Positions 25,550 through 34,595 are shown, numbered from the stretch's first letter. The stretch: DNA of 60,523 nt from an uncultured Mycolicibacterium sp. (GCF_937941905.1 NZ_CALDGS010000003.1:1-60523); one strand, 5' to 3'. Notes: generated by a model not told the origin, from the sequence alone. Program-made: numbers and translations.

Positions 25550-25945
25550 GTGCCGCACCCGGTGATGTTCCGCGACGACGATCCCGGCCTGGCCCGGCTG
25601 CGCGCGATCGCGCTGGGCTTCCCGGGGACCTGCGAACGGATCGCCTGGGGCCGGCCGACCTTCCGCGCGCCGCGGATGTTCGCGATCTACGGCGGCACCG
25701 CGAAGGTGGCCGGGGCGACCCTGGACCAGCCGCACTCGGTGCTGGTCAAGGCGGATCCGGCCGAGCTGCCGGCGCTGCTGGCCGATCCCCGGTTCTTCCG
25801 GCCGGCCTACCTGGGGCCGCACGGCTGGGTCGGACTGGACCTGACCGGTGCGCCGGTGGACTGGCGCGAGGTGACCGAGCTGGTCGACGCGTCCTGGCGG
25901 CAGGTGGCCCCGCGGCGGCGGATCGCCGAGTTCGACGGCGGCTGA
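25550..25945 (+). CDS. MmcQ/YjbR-like protein (CyaY-like fold)
   Basis: A 131-aa protein with the YjbR/DUF1801-like pattern: FPGTCERIAWGRPTFRAPRMFAIYGG in the first half and a C-terminal HGWVGLDLTGAPVDWREVTELVDASW. Family members have a double-wing DNA-binding-like fold; the function is unknown. It is divergent from ligA (47 nt) and its stop is one base from the stop of the convergent MetE-like gene. Confidence 0.82.
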   Translation: MPHPVMFRDDDPGLARLRAIALGFPGTCERIAWGRPTFRAPRMFAIYGGTAKVAGATLDQPHSVLVKADPAELPALLADPRFFRPAYLGPHGWVGLDLTGAPVDWREVTELVDASWRQVAPRRRIAEFDGG

Positions 25946-25946
25946 G

Positions 25947-26957
25947 TCAGAGCTCCTCGGCGCCCTCGGCGAGCACGGCGACGGTGCGCCGGGCCAGTTC
26001 GATCGCGGTGCGCGCCCAGCCGGGGCTCGCCCCGGCCAGCCCGCACGCCGGACTGATCCCGATCCGCTCCCGCAGCAGCGTCCGGGCGAAGCCCAGCCGG
26101 TCGACGAGTTCGGCTGCCGCACGGGCGAGTTCGGTGTCTGTGGGCAGCCGGTCCGGCTCGGTGGTGGGCACCAGCCCGAGCAGCGCGGTGCGGCCGGCGT
26201 CGAGGAACTCGCCCAGCCCGTCCAGCCGGGCCGCGTCGAAGCCCGACGGGTCCGTCGCCACCGCGTGGATCGTGCTGCGCCGCAGCACCTGCCACGGCAC
26301 GTCGGGGTGGCAGCAGTGCACCGCGACCTCGGTGCCGACGGCGGCCACGCAGGTGTCGAGCAGTTCGACCGCCACCGGCTCGTCCAGCGCGGGCACCGGG
26401 GTGACGGCGGTGACGCCGGTCAGCCGGCCGGCCAGTGCGGTGGGCAGCAGCGGTTCGTCGAGCTGTACGACCACCGTGGTGTCCAGCCGGCGGGCCAGTT
26501 CGGCGCGGTGGGCGGCCAGCCCCTCGGCCAGCGACTGGCCCAGGTCGCGCACCGCGCCCGGGTCGGTGATCGCCCGGTGGCCGGTGCGCAGCTCCAGCTC
26601 GGCGGCTAACGTCACCGGCCCGGCGGCCTGCACCTTGACCGGCCGGCCGCCGCCGCGCAGGCCGGCCCGCTCCCAGGCCTCCTCCAGCGCGTCGAGGTCC
26701 TCGGCCAGCAGGCTCGCCGCGCGGCGGGCCGCCGCGCTGCGCCCACCGGCCAGCCGGTAGCCGCGCGGGCAGGTGTCGAAGCCGATGTCGACCAGCAGCG
26801 CCGAACCGCGGCCGATCAGGTCCGCACCCACCCCGCGGGCGGGCAGTTCGACCAGGTGAGCCAGTCCGGGCAGCTCACCGACGACCACGGCGGCGGCCTC
26901 CCGGGGCGCGCTGCCCGGCCAGGATCCGATTCCGGTTGCGGTGGCGAAAAGGCTCAC
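25947..26957 (-). CDS. MetE C-terminal-like (cobalamin-independent methionine synthase) domain protein
   Basis: A 336-aa TIM-barrel protein related to the C-terminal half of MetE and to the UROD/MetE superfamily (Rv3015c type). Likely zinc ligands remain as HCC in EVAVHCCHPDVPW and a Cys in SPACGLAGASPGW near the C-terminus. The N-terminal MetE half is absent, so it is not a complete methionine synthase and its methyl donor is unknown. GTG at 26957 gives the family start MSLFATATGIGSWPG and sits 7 nt after a TACTGT hexamer; nine extra residues upstream are possible. Confidence 0.82.
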   Translation of the reverse strand: MSLFATATGIGSWPGSAPREAAAVVVGELPGLAHLVELPARGVGADLIGRGSALLVDIGFDTCPRGYRLAGGRSAAARRAASLLAEDLDALEEAWERAGLRGGGRPVKVQAAGPVTLAAELELRTGHRAITDPGAVRDLGQSLAEGLAAHRAELARRLDTTVVVQLDEPLLPTALAGRLTGVTAVTPVPALDEPVAVELLDTCVAAVGTEVAVHCCHPDVPWQVLRRSTIHAVATDPSGFDAARLDGLGEFLDAGRTALLGLVPTTEPDRLPTDTELARAAAELVDRLGFARTLLRERIGISPACGLAGASPGWARTAIELARRTVAVLAEGAEEL

Positions 26958-26970
26958 GCGGCCAACAGTA
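26958..26970 (-). promoter_or_regulatory. Leaderless promoter of the MetE-like gene
   Basis: Minus-strand TACTGT (26965-26970), 7 nt, then GTG at 26957. It sits in the 46-nt gap after mnmA. Confidence 0.5.
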
Positions 26971-27003
26971 TTCGATGCCGACACGGGGCCGCCTCCCGGG
27001 CGC

Positions 27004-28074
27004 TCAGCGGCCGATGGTGGCCGCGGCGAGCACCTCGTCGCCGTCCGGGTCGGGGCGGTAGAGCACCAGGGTCTGTCCGGGCGCCACGCCGCGCAGCGGC
27101 TCGCGCAGCTGCACCCGCAGCCGCCCGTCGCGCAGTTCGGCGACCGCGGCCGCCAGCCCGCCGTGGGCGCGCACCTGCACCACGCACTCGACGGGGCCGT
27201 CGAACGGCACGCCCGAGGTGAACACCGGCCGCAGCCCGGTCAGCGTCCAGACGTCGAGCTCCTCGGCCGGTCCGACCCGCACCGTGCCGGTCTCCGGCTC
27301 GATCGCGGTGACGTAGCGGGGCCGGCCGTCGGGCCCGGGGCCGGGGATGCCCAGGCCCTTGCGCTGCCCGATGGTGAAGCCGTGCACCCCGTCGTGCTCG
27401 GCGAGCACCGCGCCGGTGGCCGAGTCGACCACCTTGCCGGGCCGCACCCCGATGCGCGCGCCGAGGAAGGTGCGGGTGTCCCCGGACGGGATGAAGCAGA
27501 TGTCGTGGCTGTCCGGTTTGCGGGCCACCGCCAGCCCGCGCCGGGCGGCCTCCTCGCGGATCTGCGCCTTGGGGGTGTCGCCGACCGGGAACAACGCGTG
27601 CCGCAGCTGCTCGGCGGTCAGCACCGCCAGCACGTAGGACTGGTCCTTGTCGCGGTCCACCGCGCGGCGCAGCCGGCCGTTCTCCAGCCGGGCGTAGTGG
27701 CCGGTGGCCACCGCGTCGAAGCCCAGGGCCAGCGCGCGGGCGGCCAGGGCGGAGAACTTGATCCGCTCGTTGCAGCGCACGCACGGGTTGGGGGTCTCGC
27801 CGCGGGCGTAGGACGCCACGAAGTCGTCGATCACCGACTCCTTGAACTGCTCGGCGAAGTCCCACACGTAGAACGGGATGTCCAGGATGTCGGCGACCCG
27901 GCGGGCGTCGGCGGCGTCCTCCCGCGAGCAGCAGCCGCGCGAGCCGGTGCGCAGTGCGTCCGGGCTGGCCGACAGCGCCAGGTGCACCCCGACCACCTCG
28001 TGCCCGGCATCGACCATCCGGGCGGCCGCGACCGACGAATCGACCCCGCCGCTCATCGCGACCAGCACGCGCAC
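27004..28074 (-). CDS. mnmA: tRNA-specific 2-thiouridylase
   Basis: Thiolates U34 of tRNA-Lys, -Glu and -Gln using sulfur from a cysteine desulfurase. The 356-aa protein has the PP-loop SGGVDSS (residues 8-14), catalytic C98 in NPCVRC and the persulfide partner C193 in HDICFIPSG. The GTG overlaps the last base of the desulfurase stop (TAGTG), tying the sulfur donor and acceptor genes together. A second in-frame GTG lies two codons downstream. The long frame to 30114 is shadow of the neighbouring genes. Confidence 0.95.
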   Translation of the reverse strand: MRVLVAMSGGVDSSVAAARMVDAGHEVVGVHLALSASPDALRTGSRGCCSREDAADARRVADILDIPFYVWDFAEQFKESVIDDFVASYARGETPNPCVRCNERIKFSALAARALALGFDAVATGHYARLENGRLRRAVDRDKDQSYVLAVLTAEQLRHALFPVGDTPKAQIREEAARRGLAVARKPDSHDICFIPSGDTRTFLGARIGVRPGKVVDSATGAVLAEHDGVHGFTIGQRKGLGIPGPGPDGRPRYVTAIEPETGTVRVGPAEELDVWTLTGLRPVFTSGVPFDGPVECVVQVRAHGGLAAAVAELRDGRLRVQLREPLRGVAPGQTLVLYRPDPDGDEVLAAATIGR

Positions 28075-29273
28075 TACTTGTCCACCCCCGCCCCGGCCAG
28101 TGCGGCCTGCCGGGCCCGCTCCACCACGCCGGGCAGCACCGCCAGCGCGGCGTCCACGTCGGCGTCGGTGCTGGTGTGCCCCAACGACAGCCGCAGCGAT
28201 CCGCGGGCGCTGGCCGGATCGGCGCCCATCGCGATCAGCACGTGGGACGGCTGCGCCACCCCGGCCGTGCAGGCCGAACCGGTGGAGCACTCGATTCCCT
28301 TGGCGTCCAACAACATCAGCAGCGCGTCCCCTTCGCAGCCGGCGAAGGTGAAGTGCGCGTTGCCGGGCAGCCGGTCGGCCCCCACGGCCCCGTTGACGCG
28401 TACCCCGTCGATGCGCTCGAGCACGCCGTCGATGAGCCGGTCCCGCAGCCGCCGCACCCGGGTGCCGGTGTCGTCCATCGACGCCACCGCCTCGCGCAGC
28501 GCCACCGCCGTCGCCACCGCCCCGGCCACGTCCGGGGTGCCGGAGCGCACGTCGCGTTCCTGGCCGCCGCCGTGCAGCAGCGGCACGCAGGCGGTGTCGC
28601 GGCGCAGCAGCAGCGCGCCCACCCCGACCGGCCCGCCGAACTTGTGCGCGCCCACGCTCATCGCGGCCAGCCCGGCCGCGGTGAAGTCGACCGGGATGTG
28701 GCCGACGGCCTGCACCGCGTCGCTGTGCACGGGCACCCCGAACTCGGCGGCCACCCCGGCCAGTTCGGCGACCGGCAGGATGGTGCCGACCTCGTTGTTG
28801 GCCCACATGACCGACACCAGGGCGACGTCGTCGTGCTCCTCGAGCGCGGCGCGCAGCGCGGCCGGGGCCACCGAGCCGTCGGCGCCGACCGGCAGCCAGG
28901 TGACCTCGGCGCCCTCGTGCTCGACGAGCCAGTGCACGGCGTCGAGCACGGCGTGGTGTTCGATCGGGGTGGTGATGATGCGCCGGCGGCGCTCGTCGGC
29001 GCCGCGGCGGGCCCAGTAGATGCCCTTGACGGCCAGATTGTCGGCCTCGGTGCCGCCCGCGGTGAACACGATCTCGCTGGGCCGCGCCCCGAGCAGCCCG
29101 GCCAGCGTCTCCCGGGCCTCCTCCATCCGGCGCCGGGCGGCCCGGCCGGTGGTGTGCAGCGAGGAGGCGTTGCCCACCGTCGCCAGCACGGCCGTCATCG
29201 CCTCGATGGCGGCGGGGTACATCGGGGTGGTGGCGGCGTGATCGAGATACACCGACTCGGGGGCCGTGCTCAT
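28074..29273 (-). CDS. iscS: Cysteine desulfurase (IscS-like)
   Basis: PLP enzyme releasing sulfur from cysteine for Fe-S clusters and tRNA thiolation. The 399-aa class I desulfurase has PLP Lys K211 in GAHKFGGP and catalytic C335 in STGSACTAG. The N-terminus YLDHAATTP is typical. It is directly upstream of mnmA with overlapping stop and start, so tRNA 2-thiolation is a likely main role. Confidence 0.95.
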   Translation of the reverse strand: MSTAPESVYLDHAATTPMYPAAIEAMTAVLATVGNASSLHTTGRAARRRMEEARETLAGLLGARPSEIVFTAGGTEADNLAVKGIYWARRGADERRRRIITTPIEHHAVLDAVHWLVEHEGAEVTWLPVGADGSVAPAALRAALEEHDDVALVSVMWANNEVGTILPVAELAGVAAEFGVPVHSDAVQAVGHIPVDFTAAGLAAMSVGAHKFGGPVGVGALLLRRDTACVPLLHGGGQERDVRSGTPDVAGAVATAVALREAVASMDDTGTRVRRLRDRLIDGVLERIDGVRVNGAVGADRLPGNAHFTFAGCEGDALLMLLDAKGIECSTGSACTAGVAQPSHVLIAMGADPASARGSLRLSLGHTSTDADVDAALAVLPGVVERARQAALAGAGVDK

Positions 29274-29324
29274 GACGGTCCCCAGGATAGTCGCAGCGCG
29301 CCGACCGGCCCGGACGGCGGTCGC

Positions 29325-30068
29325 TCAGCGCTGCGCGAACCAGTCGGCCGGCGTGGTCGGCGCGAGCGTGGCGCCCTCGCCGGTGACCAGGCTGTCGGCG
29401 TCGACGACGGTGCCGAAGTAGGTGGCCCGCGGGTCGATCACCACCGGCAGCTCGCGGCCCCGGTCGGCGAGCACGGTCCGGGCCAGTTCGGCGAAGCTCA
29501 TCTTCTCCGGCCCGCCGATGTCGCGGACGCCGTTGCGGGGTGCGGCCACCGCGCTGCGCGCCACCTCGGCGGCGACGTCGTCGGCGGCGATGGGCTGGAT
29601 GCGCCCGTCGGGCACCCGGACCTGCCCGTCGTGGGTGAGGGAGTCGACGATGGCCGCCGCGAACTCGTCGAACTGGGTGGCCCGCACGATGGTGTAGGGA
29701 ATCCCGGCGGCGGCGACCGCCCGTTCCTGGGCGGCCTTGGCGCGCAGGTAGCCGCTGTCGGGCAGCCGGTCGCATCCCACGATCGACAGCACCAGGTAGT
29801 GCCCCACCCCGGCCGCGCGGGCCGCGCCGAGCAGCCGGTGCGCCGCGACGGTGAAGAACTCCATCACCGGCCCGTCCTCGAACGACGGCGAATTCACTAC
29901 GTCCACAACGACATCCGCGCCGTCCATGGCCTCCGGCAGGCCGGCGCCGGAGCGCACGTCCACCCCGGTGGACAGCGCGGCGCCCACCACCTCGTGGCCG
30001 GCGCGGCGCAGCAGGCCGACCACCCGGGAGCCGATCTGTCCGGAGGCGCCGATGACGGTGATGCGCAT
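29325..30068 (-). CDS. NmrA/SDR-type NAD(P)-binding protein
   Basis: A 247-aa atypical short-chain dehydrogenase/NmrA-like protein. The N-terminal dinucleotide motif is VIGASGQIG (residues 5-13). YLRAK around residues 114-118 may be the active-site Tyr-Lys spacing seen in extended SDRs. Substrate unknown. It lies between the etf operon terminator and iscS on the same strand. It has no obvious counterpart in my memory of the M. tuberculosis order at this point, so it may be an accessory gene of the lineage. Confidence 0.8.
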   Translation of the reverse strand: MRITVIGASGQIGSRVVGLLRRAGHEVVGAALSTGVDVRSGAGLPEAMDGADVVVDVVNSPSFEDGPVMEFFTVAAHRLLGAARAAGVGHYLVLSIVGCDRLPDSGYLRAKAAQERAVAAAGIPYTIVRATQFDEFAAAIVDSLTHDGQVRVPDGRIQPIAADDVAAEVARSAVAAPRNGVRDIGGPEKMSFAELARTVLADRGRELPVVIDPRATYFGTVVDADSLVTGEGATLAPTTPADWFAQR

Positions 30069-30159
30069 GGCCCGACCTTCCGCCGCAGGGTGCCGGTGCC
30101 GGTCGCATCGACACCCCCAGTCTTCACCTGCGCGGCGCCGGAGGGAACCCCCGCAACGG

Positions 30160-30196
30160 CGAAACGCCCCGGCGCGCGGCGCGCCGGGGCGTTTCG
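30160..30196. terminator. Perfect 18-bp terminator hairpin after etfA
   Basis: Arms 30160-30177 (CGAAACGCCCCGGCGCGC) and 30179-30196 are exact reverse complements around a single base, so the real loop uses the innermost pairs. It is located 15 nt after the etfA stop. Confidence 0.85.
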
Positions 30197-30211
30197 GAAC
30201 GAACCGGGACC

Positions 30212-31168
30212 TCAGCCCTTGCGGGCCTTGATCGCCTCGGTCAGCTGCGGGGCGACCTTGAACAGGTCGCCGACGATGCCCAGGTCGGCGATCTCGAAGA
30301 TCGGCGCCTCCTCGTCCTTGTTGACCGCGACGATGGTCTTCGAGGTCTGCATGCCGGCGCGGTGCTGGATCGCGCCGGAGATGCCCAGTGCGATGTACAG
30401 CTGCGGCGACACGGTCTTGCCGGTCTGGCCGATCTGGAACTGGCCCGGGTAGTAGCCCGAGTCGACCGCCGCACGCGAGGCGCCCACCGCGCCGCCGAGC
30501 GCGTCGGCCAGCTCCTCGACGATCTTGAAGTTCTCGGCGCTGCCGACACCGCGGCCGCCGGCCACCACGACGCTGGCCTCGGTGAGCTCCGGACGGTCGC
30601 CGGCCACCGCGGGCTCGCGCTTGGTGATCTTGACGGCGTTCTCGGCCGGGGCCGGCACCTCGACGTTGACGACCTCGCCCGCGCCCTCGGCCGGGGCGGC
30701 CTCGATCGAGCCGGGCCGGACGGTGAAGATCGGGGTCTCGGCGGTGGCCTCGGCCTCGACGGTGAACGCACCGCCGAAGATCGAGTGCACGGCCTTGCCG
30801 CCCTCCTTGATCTCCACCACGTCGGTCAGCACGCCCGAGCCGGTGCGGGCGGCCAGCCGGCCGGCGATCTCCTTGCCGTCGGCGGTGGCGGCCAGCAGCA
30901 CGGCGGCCGGGGTCGCCGACTCCACCAGCGAGGCCAGCACGTCGACCTTCGGCGTGATCAGGTAGTTGACCGCGTCGTCGGACTCGGCGACGTAGATCTT
31001 GGCGGCACCGGCGGCCTTCAGCGCGTCGGTCAGCGGGGCGGCGGTGCCGGGGGCACCCACCACGACCGCGGCCGGCTCGCCCAGCACCCGGGCGGCGGTG
31101 ATCAACTCGGTGGTGACCTTCTTCAGGGCACCGTCGGCGTGCTCGACGAGCACAAGTACTTCAGCCAT
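30212..31168 (-). CDS. etfA: Electron transfer flavoprotein alpha subunit
   Basis: FAD-binding subunit of ETF, which passes electrons from acyl-CoA dehydrogenases to the membrane ETF oxidoreductase. The 318-aa protein has the C-terminal FAD site (GRGVGSAENF, SGAIQHRAGMQTSKTIVAVNKDEEAPIF). The ATG is 34 nt after the etfB stop. A short Ala-rich linker (about 155-170) separates the domains. Confidence 0.96.
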   Translation of the reverse strand: MAEVLVLVEHADGALKKVTTELITAARVLGEPAAVVVGAPGTAAPLTDALKAAGAAKIYVAESDDAVNYLITPKVDVLASLVESATPAAVLLAATADGKEIAGRLAARTGSGVLTDVVEIKEGGKAVHSIFGGAFTVEAEATAETPIFTVRPGSIEAAPAEGAGEVVNVEVPAPAENAVKITKREPAVAGDRPELTEASVVVAGGRGVGSAENFKIVEELADALGGAVGASRAAVDSGYYPGQFQIGQTGKTVSPQLYIALGISGAIQHRAGMQTSKTIVAVNKDEEAPIFEIADLGIVGDLFKVAPQLTEAIKARKG

Positions 31169-31202
31169 GGCTTCTTCTCGGTCCTTCGTGTCTCGGGGAG
31201 TC

Positions 31203-31997
31203 TCAGATCAGCTTCTGGGCAACCAGGAACTCGGCGATCTTGTTGCCGCCCTCGCCCTCGTCGACCACCTTCTCGCCGGCGGTCTTCGGCGGCTTCGGGG
31301 TTGCCGAGAGCACCCGGGTCGCGGCGTTGGCACCACCGACCTCGTCGGCCTCCACCCCGATCTCGGCCAGGGTGAGCTTGGCGACTTCCTTCTTCTTGGC
31401 CGCCATGATGCCCTTGAAGGACGGGAAGCGCGGCTCGTTGATCTTCTCGGTCACGCTGACCACGGCCGGCAGCGAGGCCTCGACGGTGAACACGCCCTCG
31501 TCGGTCTCCCGCTCGGCGACGAGCTTGCCGCCCTCGACGGTGAGCTTGCGCACGTGGGTGATCGCCGGGATGCCGAGGTACTCGGCGACGATGGCCGGCA
31601 CCGCGCCGCCCACGCCGTCGGTGGACTCGTTGCCGGCCAGGATCAGACCCTGCTCCATGTCCTCGACGGTGCCGATGGCGCGGGCCAGCGCCCAGGCGGT
31701 CTGCGTCATGTCCGAGCCGTGCAGGCCGTCGTCGACGAGGTGCACGGCCTTGTCGGCACCCATCGACAGCGCCTTGCGGATCGCCTCGGTGGCCCGCTCC
31801 GGGCCGGCGGTGAGCACGGTCACCGTGCCGTCACCCTCGCGCTCCTTGATGAGCAGGGCCTCCTCGACCGCACGCTCGTTGATCTCGTCGAGCACCGCGT
31901 CCGCGGCCTCCCGATCGAGGGTGAAGTCGCCCTCGGACAGCTTGCGTTCCGACCAGGTGTCCGGGACCTGTTTGATCAGGACCACGATGTTTGTCAT
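31203..31997 (-). CDS. etfB: Electron transfer flavoprotein beta subunit
   Basis: AMP-binding beta subunit of ETF. The 264-aa protein starts MTNIVVLIKQVPDTWSE, and the ETF-beta signature region is near residues 120-150 (LAGNESTDGVGGAVPAIVAEYL). It is first in etfBA. Upstream, a 16-bp palindrome overlaps the predicted -10. Confidence 0.96.
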   Translation of the reverse strand: MTNIVVLIKQVPDTWSERKLSEGDFTLDREAADAVLDEINERAVEEALLIKEREGDGTVTVLTAGPERATEAIRKALSMGADKAVHLVDDGLHGSDMTQTAWALARAIGTVEDMEQGLILAGNESTDGVGGAVPAIVAEYLGIPAITHVRKLTVEGGKLVAERETDEGVFTVEASLPAVVSVTEKINEPRFPSFKGIMAAKKKEVAKLTLAEIGVEADEVGGANAATRVLSATPKPPKTAGEKVVDEGEGGNKIAEFLVAQKLI

Positions 31998-32069
31998 GAG
32001 TCTGGTTCGTCCTCCTCGCAGAGACCGGGCGGCCGGCCTTCGATTGCACGCTCACACAGCGCCCACCAT

Positions 32070-32085
32070 GTTACCCGCGAGTAAC
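32070..32085. promoter_or_regulatory. Palindromic operator in the etfBA promoter
   Basis: GTTACCCGCGAGTAAC: 5-bp perfect outer arms (GTTAC/GTAAC) around a near-symmetric CCGCGA. On the minus strand TAACAT (part of the palindrome) is a plausible -10, with the palindrome filling the spacer. Repression of etf by a TetR-type fatty-acid regulator would fit; the regulator is not identified. Confidence 0.55.
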
Positions 32086-32213
32086 TTGTGGTGGAATGCA
32101 GGTTCACCATAGCGGGTCTGCACCGGTCCGATCACTTGCCCCACCCTGCAGGAACACCGCAATGCCCTCGTGGCCCGGCCATCGGCCGCCCCGCTGGGTT
32201 AGCCTGCCTTGCA

Positions 32214-33014
32214 ATGAGCGCACACGAGACCGACGGTCCGGCCGCCGGCGGCGGCGCCGGCACCCTGCCGCTGACCGGGGAACGCACCGTTCCCGGCCTG
32301 GTCGAGGAGAACTACTGGTTCCGCCGCCACGAGGTGGTCTACCAGCGGTTGGCGCACCGCTGTGCGGGCCGGGACGTGCTGGAGGCCGGCTGCGGCGAGG
32401 GCTACGGCGCCGACCTGCTCGCCGACGTGGCGCGCCGGGTGATCGGGCTGGACTACGACGAGACGACGGTGGCGCACGTGCGGGCCAAGTACCCGCGGGT
32501 CGACATGCGGCACGGCAACCTGGTCGCGCTGCCGCTGCCGGACGCGTCGGTGGACGTGGTGGTCAACTTCCAGGTCATCGAGCATCTGTGGGATCAGCCG
32601 GGGTTCGTCGCCGAGTGCCGGCGGGTGCTGCGCCCGGGCGGGCTGCTGCTCATGTCCACCCCGAACCGGATCACCTTCTCCCCCGGCCGCGACACCCCGG
32701 TCAACCCGTTCCACACCCGTGAACTCGACGCAGCCGAGCTCACCGAGCTGCTCACCGCCGGTGGGTTCGCGGTGGAGTCGATGCTCGGGGTGTTCCACGG
32801 CCCGCGGCTGGCCGAGCTGGACGCCCGCCACGGCGGCTCGCTGATCGACGCGCAGATCGCGCGGGCGGTGGCCGGCGCGCCGTGGCCGCCGCAGCTGCTG
32901 GCCGACGTCGCCTCGGTGCGCACCGCCGACTTCGACCTGGTCGAGTGCGGCCCGGGCGCGGACCGCGACATCGACGACAGCCTGGATCTGGTCGCGATCG
33001 CGGTGCGGACGTGA
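32214..33014 (+). CDS. SAM-dependent methyltransferase of the MGLP cluster (Rv3030 type)
   Basis: A 266-aa class I methyltransferase with motif I VLEAGCGEGYGADLL (about residues 59-73), an acidic residue ending strand 2 (GLDYDE) and the Methyltransf_11 core. The same gene starts the 6-O-methylglucose lipopolysaccharide cluster in mycobacteria, so methylation of that polysaccharide is a plausible role, not proven. ATG at 32214; TAGCCT at 32200-32205 lies 8 nt upstream. The stop overlaps the next start by 4 nt. Confidence 0.86.
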   Translation: MSAHETDGPAAGGGAGTLPLTGERTVPGLVEENYWFRRHEVVYQRLAHRCAGRDVLEAGCGEGYGADLLADVARRVIGLDYDETTVAHVRAKYPRVDMRHGNLVALPLPDASVDVVVNFQVIEHLWDQPGFVAECRRVLRPGGLLLMSTPNRITFSPGRDTPVNPFHTRELDAAELTELLTAGGFAVESMLGVFHGPRLAELDARHGGSLIDAQIARAVAGAPWPPQLLADVASVRTADFDLVECGPGADRDIDDSLDLVAIAVRT

Positions 33015-34534
33015 CCGAGCCCGGCGCCGGCGTGCCCGGCCTGTTCACCCTGGTCCTGCACACGCACCTGCCGTGGCTGGCCAATCACGGCCGGTGGCCG
33101 GTCGGCGAGGAGTGGCTCTACCAGTCGTGGGCGTCGTCGTACCTGCCCCTGGTACGGGTGCTGCGCACGCTGGCCGCCGAGGACCGCGGCCGGCTGCTCA
33201 CCCTCGGCATCACCCCGGTGGTGGCCGCCCAGCTCGACGACCCGCACTGCCTGGACGGGATGTACCACTGGCTGGCCAACTGGCGGTTGCGGGCACTGGA
33301 GGCCACCACCCGGTACGACCGGGAAGGCCTGCGGGAGTTCGGGATTCGCGAGGTCGGCCAGGCCGAGGCGGCGCTTGCCGACTTCGAGACGCAGTGGCGC
33401 CACGGCGCCGCGCCGCTGCTGCGCGAACTCGTCGAGTCCGGCACCGTGGAGCTGCTGGGCGGGCCGCTGTCGCACCCGTTCCAGCCGCTGCTGCACCCGC
33501 GGCTGCGGGCGTTCGCGCTGGCCGAGGGCCTGGCCGACGCCGCCCACCGGTTCGGCCACCGCCCGTCGGGCATCTGGGCGCCGGAGTGCGCCTACGCCCC
33601 CGGGATGGAGGACGGCTACGCCGCCGCGGGGGTGACGCACTTCATGGTCGACGGCCCGTCGCTGCACGGCGACACCGCGCTGGGCCGGCCGGTGGGCTCC
33701 TCGCCGGTCCTGGCCTTCGGCCGCGACCTGCAGGTCAGCTACCGGGTGTGGTCGCCGAAGTCCGGCTACCCGGGACATGCCGCCTACCGCGACTTCCACA
33801 CCTACGACCACGTCACCGGGCTCAAGCCGGCCCGGGTCACCGGGCGCACGGTGCCGCCGGAGGCCAAGGCCCCCTACGACCCGCAGCGCGCCGAACGCGC
33901 GATCGACGCCCACGTCGCCGATTTCGTCGAGGTGGTGCGCCGCCGGCTAATCGCCGAGAGCGAGCGTATCGGCCGGCCCGCGCACGTGGTGGCCGCCTTC
34001 GACACCGAGCTGTTCGGTCACTGGTGGTACGAGGGCCCGATCTGGCTGGAACGGGTGCTGCGCGCGCTACCGGCCGCCGGGGTGCGGGTCGGCACGCTCG
34101 CCGACGCCGCCGCGGCCGGCTTCATCGGCGCCCCGGTCGAGCTGCCGCCGAGCTCCTGGGGTTCGGGCAAGGACTGGCGGGTGTGGTCCGGCGAGCAGGT
34201 GGCCGATCTGGTGCAGCTCAACCGCGAGGTGGTCGACACCGCGCTGGCCGCGGTGGACAAGGCGCTCGACGCCCGCGCCGGGCGGGATTTCGTCGCCGAC
34301 CAGATCCTGCGCGAGACCCTGCTGACGGTCTCGAGCGACTGGCCGTTCATGGTCAGCAAGAACTCCGCGGCCGAATACGCGCGCAGCCGCGCGCACCTGC
34401 ACGCGCACGCCACCCGGGAGCTGTGCGCCGCCGTGACGGCGGGCCGGCACGAGCAGGCCCGGCGGCTGGCCGCCGACTGGAACCGCGCCGACGGTCTGTT
34501 CGGCGCGCTGGACGCCCGGAGGCTCCCGCGGTGA
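33011..34534 (+). CDS. GH57 1,4-alpha-glucan branching enzyme
   Basis: Introduces alpha-1,6 branches into alpha-1,4-glucan or methylglucose polysaccharide. The 507-aa protein shows the GH57 regions HTHLPW (17-22), catalytic E192 in GIWAPECAY and catalytic D331 in AAFDTELFGHWW, followed by the C-terminal helical DUF1957 domain (YARSRAHLHA). GTG start overlapping the preceding methyltransferase stop. Homologous to Rv3031, which works with the adjacent glucosyltransferase in MGLP and glucan synthesis. Confidence 0.93.
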   Translation: MTEPGAGVPGLFTLVLHTHLPWLANHGRWPVGEEWLYQSWASSYLPLVRVLRTLAAEDRGRLLTLGITPVVAAQLDDPHCLDGMYHWLANWRLRALEATTRYDREGLREFGIREVGQAEAALADFETQWRHGAAPLLRELVESGTVELLGGPLSHPFQPLLHPRLRAFALAEGLADAAHRFGHRPSGIWAPECAYAPGMEDGYAAAGVTHFMVDGPSLHGDTALGRPVGSSPVLAFGRDLQVSYRVWSPKSGYPGHAAYRDFHTYDHVTGLKPARVTGRTVPPEAKAPYDPQRAERAIDAHVADFVEVVRRRLIAESERIGRPAHVVAAFDTELFGHWWYEGPIWLERVLRALPAAGVRVGTLADAAAAGFIGAPVELPPSSWGSGKDWRVWSGEQVADLVQLNREVVDTALAAVDKALDARAGRDFVADQILRETLLTVSSDWPFMVSKNSAAEYARSRAHLHAHATRELCAAVTAGRHEQARRLAADWNRADGLFGALDARRLPR

Positions 34535-34595
34535 CCGCGCGGCGCCCCGGTCCGCTTACGCACGGGCGCTCGCGCCGGACCGAAGGTGAAATGCA

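Noticed and set aside
27004..30114. Single 1036-aa protein spanning mnmA and upstream genes
   Set aside because: Only the part from 28074 downward matches MnmA; the rest is the wrong frame of iscS and the NmrA-like gene.
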